From contig OY987273.1 of assembly GCA_963920665.1 (NCBI GenBank), forward strand, positions 4,590,501 through 4,654,500: a stretch of 64,000 nt of DNA, given 5' to 3'. A program made the position numbers and the translations under genes. Under the pieces are notes generated by a model. The model saw nothing but the letters and a program-made list of their open reading frames with translations, did no database searches and had not been told where the DNA came from. This stretch comes from Straminergon stramineum. Its lineage: Eukaryota; Streptophyta; Bryopsida; Hypnales; Calliergonaceae. This document shows, piece by piece, positions 39,020 to 50,500 of the stretch (the first letter of the stretch is position 1; each line of letters starts with the position of its first letter).

Positions 39020-42000
39020 ATGGCGGATCAAGGTGTTTCTACCAACAACGGGAGGACTTCAGGAGGTGAAAAAAAGAGAGGGACTAAAGCGAAGGGGGCC
39101 CCTCATGGGCTTCACTATGAGATTTTAGATGACCCAAACATCGAAGCGGAGAGCGGTTGGGAGGAGGAGGAAGGGGAATATTGGACCTTCAAAACATGCA
39201 AGAAGTATGTTAAAATGTACCACATTGACAAGTTGTGGCCTCGGGATTGCCACGTGGTGCATACACATGGTTTTTGTTGTAAGCCACGTAATTGCAACAA
39301 TAAACATTTTGTGCATCGATTGGAGGAGGTGTGGCGGACGCTATTTGGGGACAAGCCAAGGAGTAAGGGATGCATAAATTATAGCGTGGCGTGCATGGTG
39401 TATGCAGAACTCATTCTAAACCGCAAGGTAGATTGGAGCACTTATCCATCCTAGGTGGATTCTCCACTTTTACTTCAACCCAATCAAAAAGACATTCCTG
39501 ATCTGTACGATTCTCAGGCAGAACCGAGTGAACCAACGAAGACCCCAAAAGTATTAAAAAATACTACAACACGTACAACAAAGGTCTCCGAGGTTTTAGG
39601 TGATGTACTACAATTAAGGCCTGCAGAAGTGGCACAACCTTGCATGGAAGTGAGCAATGTCTCCTCGGGAGGTGTCGGCGGAGAGGTTTTTGTAACTCCT
39701 CCAATATGCTTCGTATCCACACCGAATGTGATAACATTGGGTGAACAAAGCATGGCTCCAAGCAAGGAAACTACCACGAATGAAACAACCTTGGGCGGTC
39801 TAGACTTGGCTGCAAACAAGGAAACAATGGTAGAAGAACGTGGGTCACCTTTTTCGCCAGATGGAGAGGTCAATGAGGAACAACTTGCAAGGACCAATGC
39901 TAGAATTTAGGGTTACATAGATAGTAAAGCTCTTGAGAGCTTGGTGGAATATGCAACTCCGATTTCTCAGCTGCCAACGACGCCAAGGCGAAGCCAAACA
40001 TTGAGCCCAATTCGAATGTTGAGTCCACATCAAAACGTAAGCCCAAGTCGAAGGTTGAGCCCAAGACAAATATTAAGCGCAAGAACTAGAGGGCATCCAC
40101 ATTTGGCAACTTTAAGCTCGGCTCAATTGGAGATTCTTTGTTCCATACCCACCGCCAATCAATTGGAAAAGCTGTTAGAATGTTGTAGTCATTGGCGAGT
40201 ACTAGCACAACAACATCTTCATTCTAATCCCGAAAATGAGGTAGGCAGTTCTAGTCAACCCGCAAGAAAAGGGGGCTGGGGTACTATTTCGCAAACCGCA
40301 TACAGATTGAGAACTTCAACTCAAATGATAGCTGAAATTACTCCTTGGGTTAGGGACGTGGCAGAGGAATTTTCCAAAATGGCACCTGAATTGTTGACTG
40401 GTGCCTTGGCTTTTTGCAATTTCACTGAGAAAGTGGCACCAATTCTTGAAGGTGGCGTGATGAACTTAAAAAGTTTGATGGCCTTAGAGGAAGACATTCA
40501 TCAGCTGAAGATGAAGTGTGAGGACTTGGAAATGAAGCTGCAGCTGTCGCAGAAAAACATGGAGCAAGAACGTTGTAACAAGGTGGTTCAAAGAAAGCGC
40601 ATCGAAGAATTGGAGCTCGAAGTACAAGAGTTGAAGAGGGGTAGGCCTACCATGGACTCCGTGATCATTCCATTTGTGCAAGAAAGTCAAGAGAGCGATC
40701 AACTCTCTCTTCCTTTTGAGAAGGCAAAAGCGGTGGAGACGTCCATCATCTTGAATTTGGATGAGGTTGGGAATGACAAGAAATGTGAAGAAGCAGTACG
40801 GACCATCATTCCTAGTATTTCCCGTACATTGCAGGATGCTTCGACACAAACGAAAGGTAGTGAGGTGGAGGAGCTACAGTTGAAATTAGATGAAGCAATT
40901 CAAGAGAAAATCCTTGTTGAGGTGGAGTTGGACCAATTTCAAAGAATCATGGGCATGGAGGAATGCATGCCGAAGAGCGGATTAGAGTCTCGATGGTTGG
41001 CATGGGTACAAAAACTCCAAGACAAACCCTCTGTAGTATCTCGAGCAATGAAAGGGCTTATGAAATTGGCAATGAAGTCGGATGAAGAATGCAATGCCGT
41101 GGAGACCTCTTTGCTTCAGTTCAAGAAAGTGTTTGATGAACATCCAAGGGGTTCCACAGAAATTACATGTTGGGGGGACATGGATGACATGTTTGAGCGG
41201 TTGAACCACACAAAGAAGGACAATGTTGCACACATCGATTGGGACTTGGAAGTAGAGGAAGGGTGGGTCCCTTACAACACGCTTTTAGCACACATCAAGG
41301 AGAAAGAGAAGACAGTAGTGCATGCTTGCGATCCAGCCCTAGGAATCTTGAAGAGTCATTGTAGCCTTTGCCAAGGTCCTTTTGGCCCTGAAGGAGCCCT
41401 AACCATGGGCCAATGTCGCCACACTTTTCACGTGACATGCATCGTGAAAGCATCATTCATTCGTTCGGTTTGTGCCGAGTGTCGTTCTCTTCTGAGCCCT
41501 CGGTTCTATGAAATGCTTGGTATCTTGGAAGATATGCCCCCCGGCCACGAATACAACCGATGGACCCTTCCTCTTGATCAAGGGCCATACCAGTTCCAAA
41601 ATTTCTCGCATTGGGGGCGACCTCTCACGTGGGATTCAATTGAATGCCGACATGGATTGTATGAGGAGTCTGGAGAGCCAGTGGATCCTTTCATGTGGAT
41701 GACCGTTAACAGAGAGGTGGAGTTGCGGGCCCGGGGTATTGAAGATGGTGAGGCTTGTGAATTGTTTTGTCGCAACATGGGGGGCCATTGGAGTGTGCAA
41801 CACAAGAAGTTTTTTCAGTTTCCCGACAAAGAAGTGCGAAAAGGGCCCAAAAAAACTTGGATAGAGGTAGAGCATGCTCAAGAGTTCAATGAGCAATACG
41901 GGGCTTATAATCACACTTTGATTGGTAGGGCCCTTTTCTTGTCAAAGTTGGAAGAAGCTACTAAAGCTCATGCTCTTGTTGAAATAGATGGGGAAACAAC

Positions 42001-42412
42001 TACAGGGCATTCATTTGTGGAGGTAGCTGGGGCATTTGACAAGAGGATAGGTGACATTATAGCTAAATGGAGGGGGTTTCTATTGGCCGATTTTCGACCA
42101 ATAGGGTTACCTATCGAAGCTGATGACGAACAGGTCAATGTGTTCGTAGATCGAGTGGATGCTGCGTTGAGGGCCTTGAAGGTTGAAGAAGTAGATTTGT
42201 CTCCAAAGCAAAGCTCAAAACGGAAGAGAGAGGATGACGATGACGATGACCACTCTTTGGAAACCAAAGGACAATTTATAGCGTTGGACATGGAGGTTAG
42301 ATCCGGAGGAGGTGTTGTCTACAGTCCTGGGTCAAATACTCGACGAATGAGTGCAAGACTTTTGGCTAAGGAGGGGTCATCTCACGATGTAGGAGAGGGT
42401 AGTGGTTCTTAA
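39020..42412 (+). pseudogene. hAT-element gene: Cys/His N-terminal domain, coiled coil and RING-H2 finger
   Basis: One plus-strand frame spans 39,020-42,412 (about 1,130 codons) and is broken only by TAG at 39,452-39,454 and 39,908-39,910. The start MADQGVSTNN is chosen because the following domain aligns with the minus-strand gene at 35,541. Domain order: residues about 57-140, TCKKYVKMYHIDKLWPRD plus CNNKHFVHR; then Ser/Thr/Pro-rich linker; a coiled coil near 40,480-40,650; and a RING-H2 finger at about residues 780-830 (41,360-41,505) with C-x2-C, C-x-H-x2-H-x2-C and C-x2-C. The C-terminal region contains RRKREDDDDDD, a possible nuclear localisation signal. RING-H2 fingers commonly act as E3 ubiquitin ligases, so this could modify a host or element protein; that is inference. 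It has no relative known to me as a whole. Codon use is uniform through the stops. Confidence 0.75.
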
Positions 42413-42583
42413 GTATAAGAGAGGCTTTCCTTATTTTATTATGTTTAAATGTTTAATAGTATAGAAGTATACCAGTGAGTGTGGTTTGAATGTTATAAGG
42501 GTTGAGTACTACTAGTAATTCATTGTACTCATGATGAATTTTGATTTGTTTTGAAGTTCTTTATATATCCAAATATGAAATAT

Positions 42584-42643
<60 letters not shown>

Positions 42644-42870
42644 TTGAATTGATCATTTGTTTTGCTTTCTTTTAAGTTCATGCTATGGTGATTTATGAAG
42701 AACAACTTTTTGTGAAGTATGTTTTTTTCATGCTCATCTAGAAATTTTAAATTATAAAACCCTTTGACAAAACCATAATATTCTAAAATCTCCTCATTGG
42801 CTCATTCCATCCATAAATCCCTATTTTGTCCCACATCTCTTGAAGCATTGAACATTTGAACAATTGAACA
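42413..42870. other. Spacer with a (TA)n microsatellite
   Basis: Between the RING gene and the next GC-rich block. A perfect (TA)n run of about 56 bases lies at 42,586-42,641. Confidence 0.7.
42586..42641. repeat. (TA)n microsatellite
   Basis: About 28 uninterrupted TA units. Confidence 0.95.
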
Positions 42871-43045
42871 CGACCTACCCCGCCCGTCCGCCTTAAACCA
42901 CCCGTCTGCCTGTCCACCCGTCCACGCGTCCGCGTATCTTCGCGTCACTCCATCCGCTTGTCCGCATTGTTTGTCCGCCCGACCACTAGACCATTCGTCC
43001 GCTCGACCGCCCGTTCGCTACGCAATCAGGCGTCGGCGGATAGTA
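42870..43045. promoter_or_regulatory. GTCCG-rich block upstream of the transposase gene
   Basis: Short block with CCCGTCCGCC, GTCCGCTTGTCCGC and related units, ending about 290 bases upstream of the transposase ATG at 43,338. Confidence 0.6.
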
Positions 43046-43337
43046 TGTTCTGTGGATTCAAAAATGGTCTGCAACGGTGAGGCTGTTTGGGAGACTATAA
43101 TTGTAGGAAAGAAGTCATTTGAGAGCACTCTTGAAAACTGAATGCTAAGATTTCCAAGGGCTAGGAGCTGCAATTTTTGTGTCCCTTGCTTGGTAATGTA
43201 TAGTTCAGTGGACGAGAGGGCCTTGATTTTCAAGGCTTTGTGCACTCATTTTTTATTATATTTGGACATTGTTCATTTGGTCTTCACATTTTGAATTTAA
43301 TTCCAATATACAGAATTAAAATTTGTGCCTTGCCACT

Positions 43338-46300
43338 ATGAGCAAGGATTGGTCTGGTTGGTATGGTACCGCATCAACCGGTAAGGTAAAGTGCAAGGCT
43401 TGCAACTCGGTGTTTGCGAAGAAGATAAGCCATATGTTGAGCCATTTAGGATATGAAGGCCCATCAGATGTTTGTGATATAGGAGTGAGTCTTTGTTCGC
43501 AATTGACGCGAGATGTTCGAATCCTATTTCTTCGATCTAATGGGGCATTCCCGTAGAGACCAATCATTGACAATGTAGATGTTGGTAGCATGCGTATGGT
43601 CAGGAGGGATTTTTTAAATGAGAGGGATATGGCGTGTTCTACTCAAGAGGACTCATGCGCAACACCGGAAGAATTTGTTGGTGTAGGATCCAAAGTAAAC
43701 CGAATTACAAAAACATCCAGCGATCGTGACACTCCAAGGGCATCAGGTAGTAGACCTCAAAGACAGAGTAGTCTAGTCGATGGCTTTGATTCCGCAGCAA
43801 AACGCAATTTGAATGCAGTGTGGGCCAATTTCTTCTATGCGGCAAACATACCATTTGCCGTAGCTCGAAATCCGACATTTAAAGAAGTAGTGAAAAAAAC
43901 AGTCGAGTACTGTGGGCCCTACGCTCCACCATCGTATCATGATTTACACCATAAATTACTTGACCAAGTGAAGACTGTCATCAAAACAAAGCTTCATAGT
44001 CAGACCGAAGATAGCATTCAGAAGTTTGGAGCAACATTGTCTATTGATGGATGGAGCTCGGTTACCAATCGACCATTGATAAATGCCATGCTTGTATCTT
44101 CTACGGGTGAACAATTTCTAGGATTGGTGGATACAAGTGGAATCGAAAAGAATGCTCCTTTTTTGGCCTTTGTCTTGGAAAAGTTTATAGAACAAGTAGG
44201 CCCCACAAATGTTGTGCAAGTGACTGCAGACAATGCTCCTGTAAATCCGACAGCATGGAATATGGTGTCGAGTAAATATCCACATATTTTTTTTCAAGGT
44301 TGTGTAGTGCACGCCTTGAATTTGTTGCTTCAAGATTGGGGGAAGCAAGAATGGTTGAATGAGCTAGTGGAAAAGGCCCAAACCGTTGTGAAGTTCTTCT
44401 GATTGCGGCATATGCCGCTAGCTATATTTCAAAAGCATGAAATGAAGAATAACTTATTGATGTCGGTGAAAACAAGATTTGCCTCCAATTTCTTCATGAT
44501 TTCTCGTTTGTTGAAGGTCAAGACTGGATTGCAACAAAGTGTGGTGGATCCACAATGGGTAGAATATGTGCTCAAGTTACGGGACACGAAGAACGCAAAA
44601 TCTCATACAAAGTCTCGGGAGGTGAAGAAGACAATTTTAGATGAGCATTTTTGGGCCCGTGCCACTAATTTCCGATAATTGATGGCTCCTGTGGTGTTTG
44701 GTCTACGGGATTTGGATGCAAAAACACCATGCATGGGCAAGGTATTGCACATCATGAGGAATTTAGAGAAGCATGTCTTCTCTTTACGAAAAGAGCCCTT
44801 TGGTTTGTCCTCAGACTTAGCCATTCCTATCGAAAAGGCGTTTGGTAAGCGACGTGAAATGGTAGAGACCGATCTACATTATGCAGGAGCTCTTTTGAAC
44901 CCTTACCTTCTTCATGATAAAGAACTAGCTGACGATCAAGATGCAACAAATGCATGCAAGCGCGTTATCAGGAAAATATGTCAACCAGGAACTTATCCTG
45001 ACGTAGTGAAGGAGTTTGTAGCATTTCGACATCGAGATCCTCCGTTCCACGACATGTTGGATTCGGCTGAGCAGAAATTGTCGGCACATGCTTGGTGGGA
45101 TTTTGAAGGTGCATGTGGCAAGCTCATTGCTCCAATTGCAAAGAGGATTTTGGCCCAACCGGTGTCATCATCTTCATGTGAACAAAATTGGAGTAGCTAC
45201 TCTTTTGTTCACAACAAATCCCGAAACAAGTTGAGGCCACAGAGAGCAGCCAATTTGGTGTATGTATACACCAATTCCAAAGTCATAGCCGCATCGAAGG
45301 AGAAGGATGAAAAGAAGTGGTACCATGACAATGTAGAGTCCGAAGATTCGAAAGGGCCTATTTCGGAAGACGAGGATGATGAATCTGTATCTGATGATAA
45401 AGATGTTCTGAATTATGATATCGACAATTCTGACGAAGAAATGTTTGAGACTCCTAATCAAAACAATGAAGACTTCGGAGTCACGGATGGAGACATGTAT
45501 GAGTTTCGATCAGATGAGGATGATTGCAGGCTTGATGATGATGTACCTTCGATAGCTAGATTTGTGGATGGAATTGGATTCATGAGTAGAAAAAATCTTC
45601 TACCAAACGTGGAGGATACGTATGTAGAGATAACGGCGACCAATAGGACAATGGTTGCGAATGATGGGAGTCTTGAAAAGGATGAAGTGATTCCCATTTC
45701 CAATGCTCCATCCCCGATAATGGCGGTAGAAAAAAATGACCAACATGAAGACAAAGGAGGATGTGAGGTGAATGTTGAAATGAACGTGTCCAATGGAATT
45801 GTTGCGTCAATAGTGGTATCGACAAGCAAGAAATGTGTTGAAGCAAATATTGGAAATGCGAAACCACACGAAGTACAAGACAATGTTGAAGCACGTTCGA
45901 TGGAGTCAGGCGGCCCAATTTTTGTCAACAATGGTGTTGGCAAAATGCACCTCATGGAAGATTCTCCCGAACCACGTAGCACTCCTCCATGTGCACTATT
46001 TAAAAGCAATGCCACGACATTGGATGGTTCAAGGAAATCACGGCTTGGAAAAAGACATTTGTCTCCTACGAAAGAGATGAGTTCCGGAGGCAATCCAAGT
46101 CGAACCATTTTATCATGTACCGATGATGATGATAAGGATGAGACATTGGCTTCAATGTTTATTCAACATCGGGGCCATCCACCACGCCATTCCTTGAAAT
46201 CATTAGGCCACACATCGCAGTCTTTGAATGCAATGCAGTTAATTATTCAAGGAGCGCCAAAAGCAGAGATATCACAGGGTGAAGACTCCATTAAAGCTCG

Positions 46301-46643
46301 TAAAAAAAAAATGATGCAACCCTTTGCTACCTCTCCAAGGAAGAGACCGAATATGGGTCGAACCCCACTTGATACCTATCAAGTGGGGTCAAAGAAGAAA
46401 ATGAAAACAATCCCTAGCCTTAAGGAAGGCATTGGTAAGTCTATATTAAGAGCCAAAATGGAGAAGAAGACTCGTAGATCAATGAGATCATTGACATCTA
46501 CCCAAGTACAAAAAGGAGTGAAAATTGTACAATCTTCATCAAACGACATGGAAGAGACATCTAGCGATGAAGACGACCGATGGGGAACTAGATGTGAGAG
46601 TAGCAGGGCTGAGGTGAAAGGAGATAGTGATTACAAGCGTTAG
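43338..46643 (+). pseudogene. hAT transposase, with three in-frame stops and a long charged C-terminal tail
   Basis: A single plus-strand frame (about 1,100 codons) is broken only by TAG at 43,554-43,556, TGA at 44,400-44,402 and TAA at 44,676-44,678. The start is the ATG at 43,338 (MSKDWSGW). Domain order: BED-type zinc finger (CKAC...H-x3-H, about residues 18-40); DUF659-type core with SIDGWSSVTNRPLINAM (first catalytic Asp), VTADNAP (second Asp) and CVVHALNLLL; then the hAT C-terminal dimerisation region with WWDFEGACGKLI and SSSSCEQNWSSYSFVHNKSRNKL, which provides the catalytic Glu zone. It performs cut-and-paste transposition of the element. After the dimerisation region comes an unusual tail of about 450 residues, acidic first (near 45,340-45,540) and basic later (near 46,300-46,500). 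The stops fit C-to-T changes of CAG, CGA and CAA. A GTCCG-rich block lies upstream. Confidence 0.9.
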
Positions 46644-47109
46644 AGATTCAAGGAATGTAGGCTTAGGTGTTTAGGTGCTTATGATACATTGAGCATGTAA
46701 TGGCAATTGATTGTTTGAAGCTTCCATTGCAGTTGGAGTTTGCTTATTGATGTTGAAAATATGATTATTTTTTTTTTAATTGCAAAACCAAGAAGAAGTC
46801 CCCCCAAAATTGATTGTGTTCCTCTTTCTTTGTATGAAGCATGATACATTGCAAGATACATATAGAATGCAACAATTTTGACTTCATGATTGTCATAGAA
46901 TCATAGATTTGGTAATTTTCAAGGTGAAGAGAATTTTGAATTTTTTCTTTAATCCTTTCCCTTGATAATTCATAATTGCAATTATAGTGTACATTTTTTT
47001 GGTTGATTACACTACAAAGGATAGTTCATAACTCCATATATTATTGTAAAAAGCATTCAAGGAATCAAAGTTTACTTGAAGGAGTTGAAGCTTTGTATTA
47101 AATAACTAG

Positions 47110-47282
47110 CCACTAGCCGTTCGCCTGCTCGTCCGCCGGTCTACCCATCCGCTCGTTCGCATTTACCCAGGGTAAATTTGCGGACGGTTTTTTTTACCTC
47201 CCGGAGACGCAGCGTCCGTAGGGTCTGGACGTCCGATTTTTGGACGCGATTTTGCCCAGGACGCACACTTTCGTCAACCCTA
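47110..47282. repeat. GC-rich subterminal block, right end of hAT
   Basis: Contains GTCCGCC, CGTCCG, GGACGG and the palindrome TTTACCCAGGGTAAA (near 47,164), followed by CGGACG-type motifs and the inverted end. It is shorter than the left block. Confidence 0.75.
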
Positions 47283-47290
47283 TCAACACA
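47283..47290. other. Target-site duplication, right (TCAACACA)
   Basis: Partner of 29,043-29,050. One base differs; that base changes an alanine codon (GCT) to valine (GTT) in the duplicated exon piece. Confidence 0.9.
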
Positions 47291-47571
47291 GATGCAAAGG
47301 TAAAACATGTCATTTTCAAAAGCAAGTGTGTTTAAAGTCTTGCCATCCCCAACAACGCCAAATTTGGTAATGGAAACGATGTGAGGCCGATTTTTCCAAT
47401 TTTTATAGTTATCAACACAACTTTCCATTGTCTGCAAAACACGGAAGCCACAAACACCAACCAATGCACACTGAGAGACAACGTACTCCTTACCCCACAT
47501 AAAACAAATATATTGGGGCCATAGTGTAGTAAAAAAGCATCCGAACAGGGGAAAAAGTATTCCTGGCGCAT
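47283..47571 (-). pseudogene. Polygalacturonase-like gene (GH28), N-terminal part upstream of the hAT insertion
   Basis: On the minus strand a probable start exon (47,571-47,494, MRQEYFFPC...FVLCG) ends at GTAAGG, followed by a short intron of 62 bases (47,432-47,493, ending GCAG). The next exon, from 47,431, encodes NRPHIVSITKFGVVGDGKTLNTLAF...FYLCIC, which is the characteristic N-terminal signature of plant glycosyl-hydrolase-28 proteins (FGAVGDGKTxNTxAFQ). It stops at the hAT end. The codon split by the insertion is completed by 29,042 onward: TGT-GTT-GA joins CAAGGGT to give C-V-D-K-G. The first exon and its short intron are less certain than the second exon. Confidence 0.8.
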
Positions 47572-47579
47572 CTATCGCT

Positions 47580-50500
47580 TGAAGGCTCCAGATATAGTAA
47601 TAGATGAATGAGCTGCCTAAACCAATGAACCAAATAAGGCCTCACATTTCAATAGCAATAACTAATGAAAGATTGGACATGTCACTCCAACGCTCGCCTA
47701 GCGTATGCTTAAAATTCACGTTCCATACAATTGGTATGGAACCTTGTTAGAAGCCCATGAAGAATCTCTAATGCTAGCATAGATGAGTGTTTAAGATGAT
47801 ATCTGAGAACTCATATAACTGACTAAAACAAGAGATAGATTCAGGTACTTACTACCACAGGTTCAAAGATGATCTCATCACCGCTCAAAGAAGTTGTTAT
47901 TTCCAATGCTCCATCTCATACAAAATCGGCCAAGTTGATGTACAATGGCCGACCAAATGTGCATATTTGGCGGCAATTGTCAACACTGAGATACGCCAGG
48001 AGGAGAAGCAGGACTTGGAGACTTCGGAAGCTAAGTTTACTCGTCATCGGATCGTCACAAAATATGTGGAAAATGAAAATCTCCCCGTTCCCCATCCACC
48101 ATGCGTTCCCATAATCCACCGAAGTTCCCCGTTAGGGAAGCGTAAGCATCTCCTAATGGGGCCCATAAAAAATTTTCGAATTTTTTTTTCCAAGTAGTAA
48201 AGAAGTTGTAGAATAATGTAGAGCAAATTATCTAAAATCAGTCAAGTCTATTGAATTCTAAGAATCATGGTAAGAAACTAGGTATGGATACATTACTTTG
48301 TATAGATATATTAATTCCCTTATATTCATTACGTAGTGAACATTGTGGCGAATGGGATGATGCCATGAAGAAATATTTTTAACACCACCGTGTTTTTAAT
48401 GTTGCATTGGTCAAGACATAATCAATTTCATTAAAATACTAGTGTTCCATTAAATTGGTAATATTCCATTAAATTGGGGGTTTGTTTTGTTACTTAGGCG
48501 CTTTTAAAACTAAAACTCCCGAAATTAGAATCTAAACTTGTTCTACATGTTAGAAATCAAGATTTGTCTTTGATATTTAAAATGTACATATATCATAGAT
48601 GGTTTAGATCATGCTCTCTAAAGTCTATACGCATTCTACATTTTTTACATGGATATGTATCTATAATGTCCAATATCTATACCAGTCCTACCTATCCTTT
48701 TTACAAATTAGATTACATGGTTTGAAAAACAGCATATGAATACCTCCCTTTTCATGAAATTTAACCTTTAGCATAAAAGAACAATTATCTGCATGATATG
48801 ACTTGTCCATTCAAGAGTAGGCAATCGGGAAAGAAATAAGGATATATGTGTATATTCTAGATATTGAATGAAAGTGTATTGTTTTCTACTTATTATTGTT
48901 TTTTTAAAACCTACTATTATGTAATTTTCAAATGTGGTTCACTATAGGAGGAGCATACATGAATTGTAATTTCCACTTGCAAAGAATTTATCATATGCTA
49001 TATTGATTTTGGGGTTTGGGCACTCTTTAGAATTATAGAATGAGATGCAAAAATTTCAGTTCATAATTATAGGGCTTCTTAACTCTTTGTGAAATGTAGA
49101 ATCTTTCATGAAGAAATGAGTATATAAAAAAGAAAGTGCAGACAATGTATGTGGCTTGAGTACTTTGGAAAGTCCAACATACACCCAATGATATTTTATG
49201 ATATTGTGCAACCATTGAAAATATGATTTAGGGTGCCCCAATAGTTTTTAAGCACCCAACATTCGTTCAAGTTCATAAGTCTACTTCTACCACTTACTAT
49301 GTGGCTTGAGCTTGTCTAATTTTGTGAATACTTCATTGCCATGAAACTTGGCAAACTTACAAGCCAACATTACGAATATGACCAAGCCTTTAGTTGTTAC
49401 AATTATAATGCAATTGTTAATTTTAGATTTTGAATTAAGATGGATACGTGTTTGAAAATCGCAAAATTAAAGTATAGAAATTAAAGTATTTCAAACATCC
49501 TCAAAGTTATTCATGATTTTGTTTGTCCTTCTTTTGCATACCATCTTCTATTTAAATATATTTCTAAGAATGAAAATCCTTTGGTTTTCATTGAGATGTT
49601 GGTTATGCTTGAAGTTGAATTTTTCATAATAAACAAAATACTATAATAGTAAATCCTATTTTTGTGTTGCTGCTACGAAGAGCTATGCAATGCCCAGTTA
49701 CCATGACTATAAATCCATAATCATTGAAAGTGGGAAGAAATATCCCTAAGCCCAGAAGAACCAAGGGGATGAAGTTTTCACTAAGGAATGAATGAACTTA
49801 GGGAGAATGTGTTCCACCAATTTCAAATTAGGGTTTTAAAATGGTAGTATTAATCCTACTACTAGGTTAAAATCTTAGATGAAATTTGAAACAAGAGTAT
49901 AGAAAAATTGATTCATGAATTTTGGACCCCTAAATAGCTATTAAACTTCATCTAGTTATAAGTGTTGCTAGAAGTATCAAGATTTGATGAATTCTATTTT
50001 ATTGAAATGGACATAAAATCATGTACAATTTACAATTATTAAATTTAGATTGTCACCAAGCGTATTGAAAATCTAGAATGGTTCTATAGTGGGCATTGGT
50101 TAGGCTAATGCTTGCTAATTGGGTCAATATTCATTAGTTCTCCTATAAATAGGAGTAGGGGTAGAAATTATTAAAGACCCATTTCTTGGAACTCAAAGGT
50201 CAATGGACCAACGTTTAGTCACTCAATTAGTCTAGGAATATATAGAAAATCATAACCCACTTCTGTAGCTCAAATTCCCAAGGGTGCCTAATTGAGCACC
50301 TACTTAGTGCACTAGAAATTGAATAACAAATCCCATGAACATAAAATGCAAAGAATTGTACAATACATTATAAGAAGTTGTAAAGTCATCGGGGTTAGGA
50401 AGCTCAGCATTTTCAACTCATACATTTGTTGGGAGATATTTCTTAGTGTGCAAATGAGAATGGAGGATTGACATGCTTGAAATCACTTTCAAACTTTGAT

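Larger units (their letters stand above)
29051..47282. mobile_element. Giant four-gene hAT transposon (18,232 bp)
   Basis: Both ends carry TAGGGTTGAC in inverted orientation (29,051-29,060 and 47,273-47,282), which fits the hAT end consensus (Ac begins with a similar TAGGGATGA). Inside each end follow GCGTCCTG, CGGACGTCC and a palindrome TTTACCC(t/a)GGGTAAA, so the subterminal regions are related. An 8-bp target duplication with one mismatch flanks the element. It encodes its own hAT transposase plus three further proteins (kinase-like; Cys/His-domain plus Gly/Tyr-rich; Cys/His-domain plus RING). Usual autonomous hAT elements are about 2.5 to 5 kb with one gene. The four genes point outward from the centre: two to the left, two to the right. 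A smaller TTAA-flanked element is nested at 29,965-30,894. Every gene contains in-frame stops, so this copy is probably not autonomous now. Confidence 0.9.
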
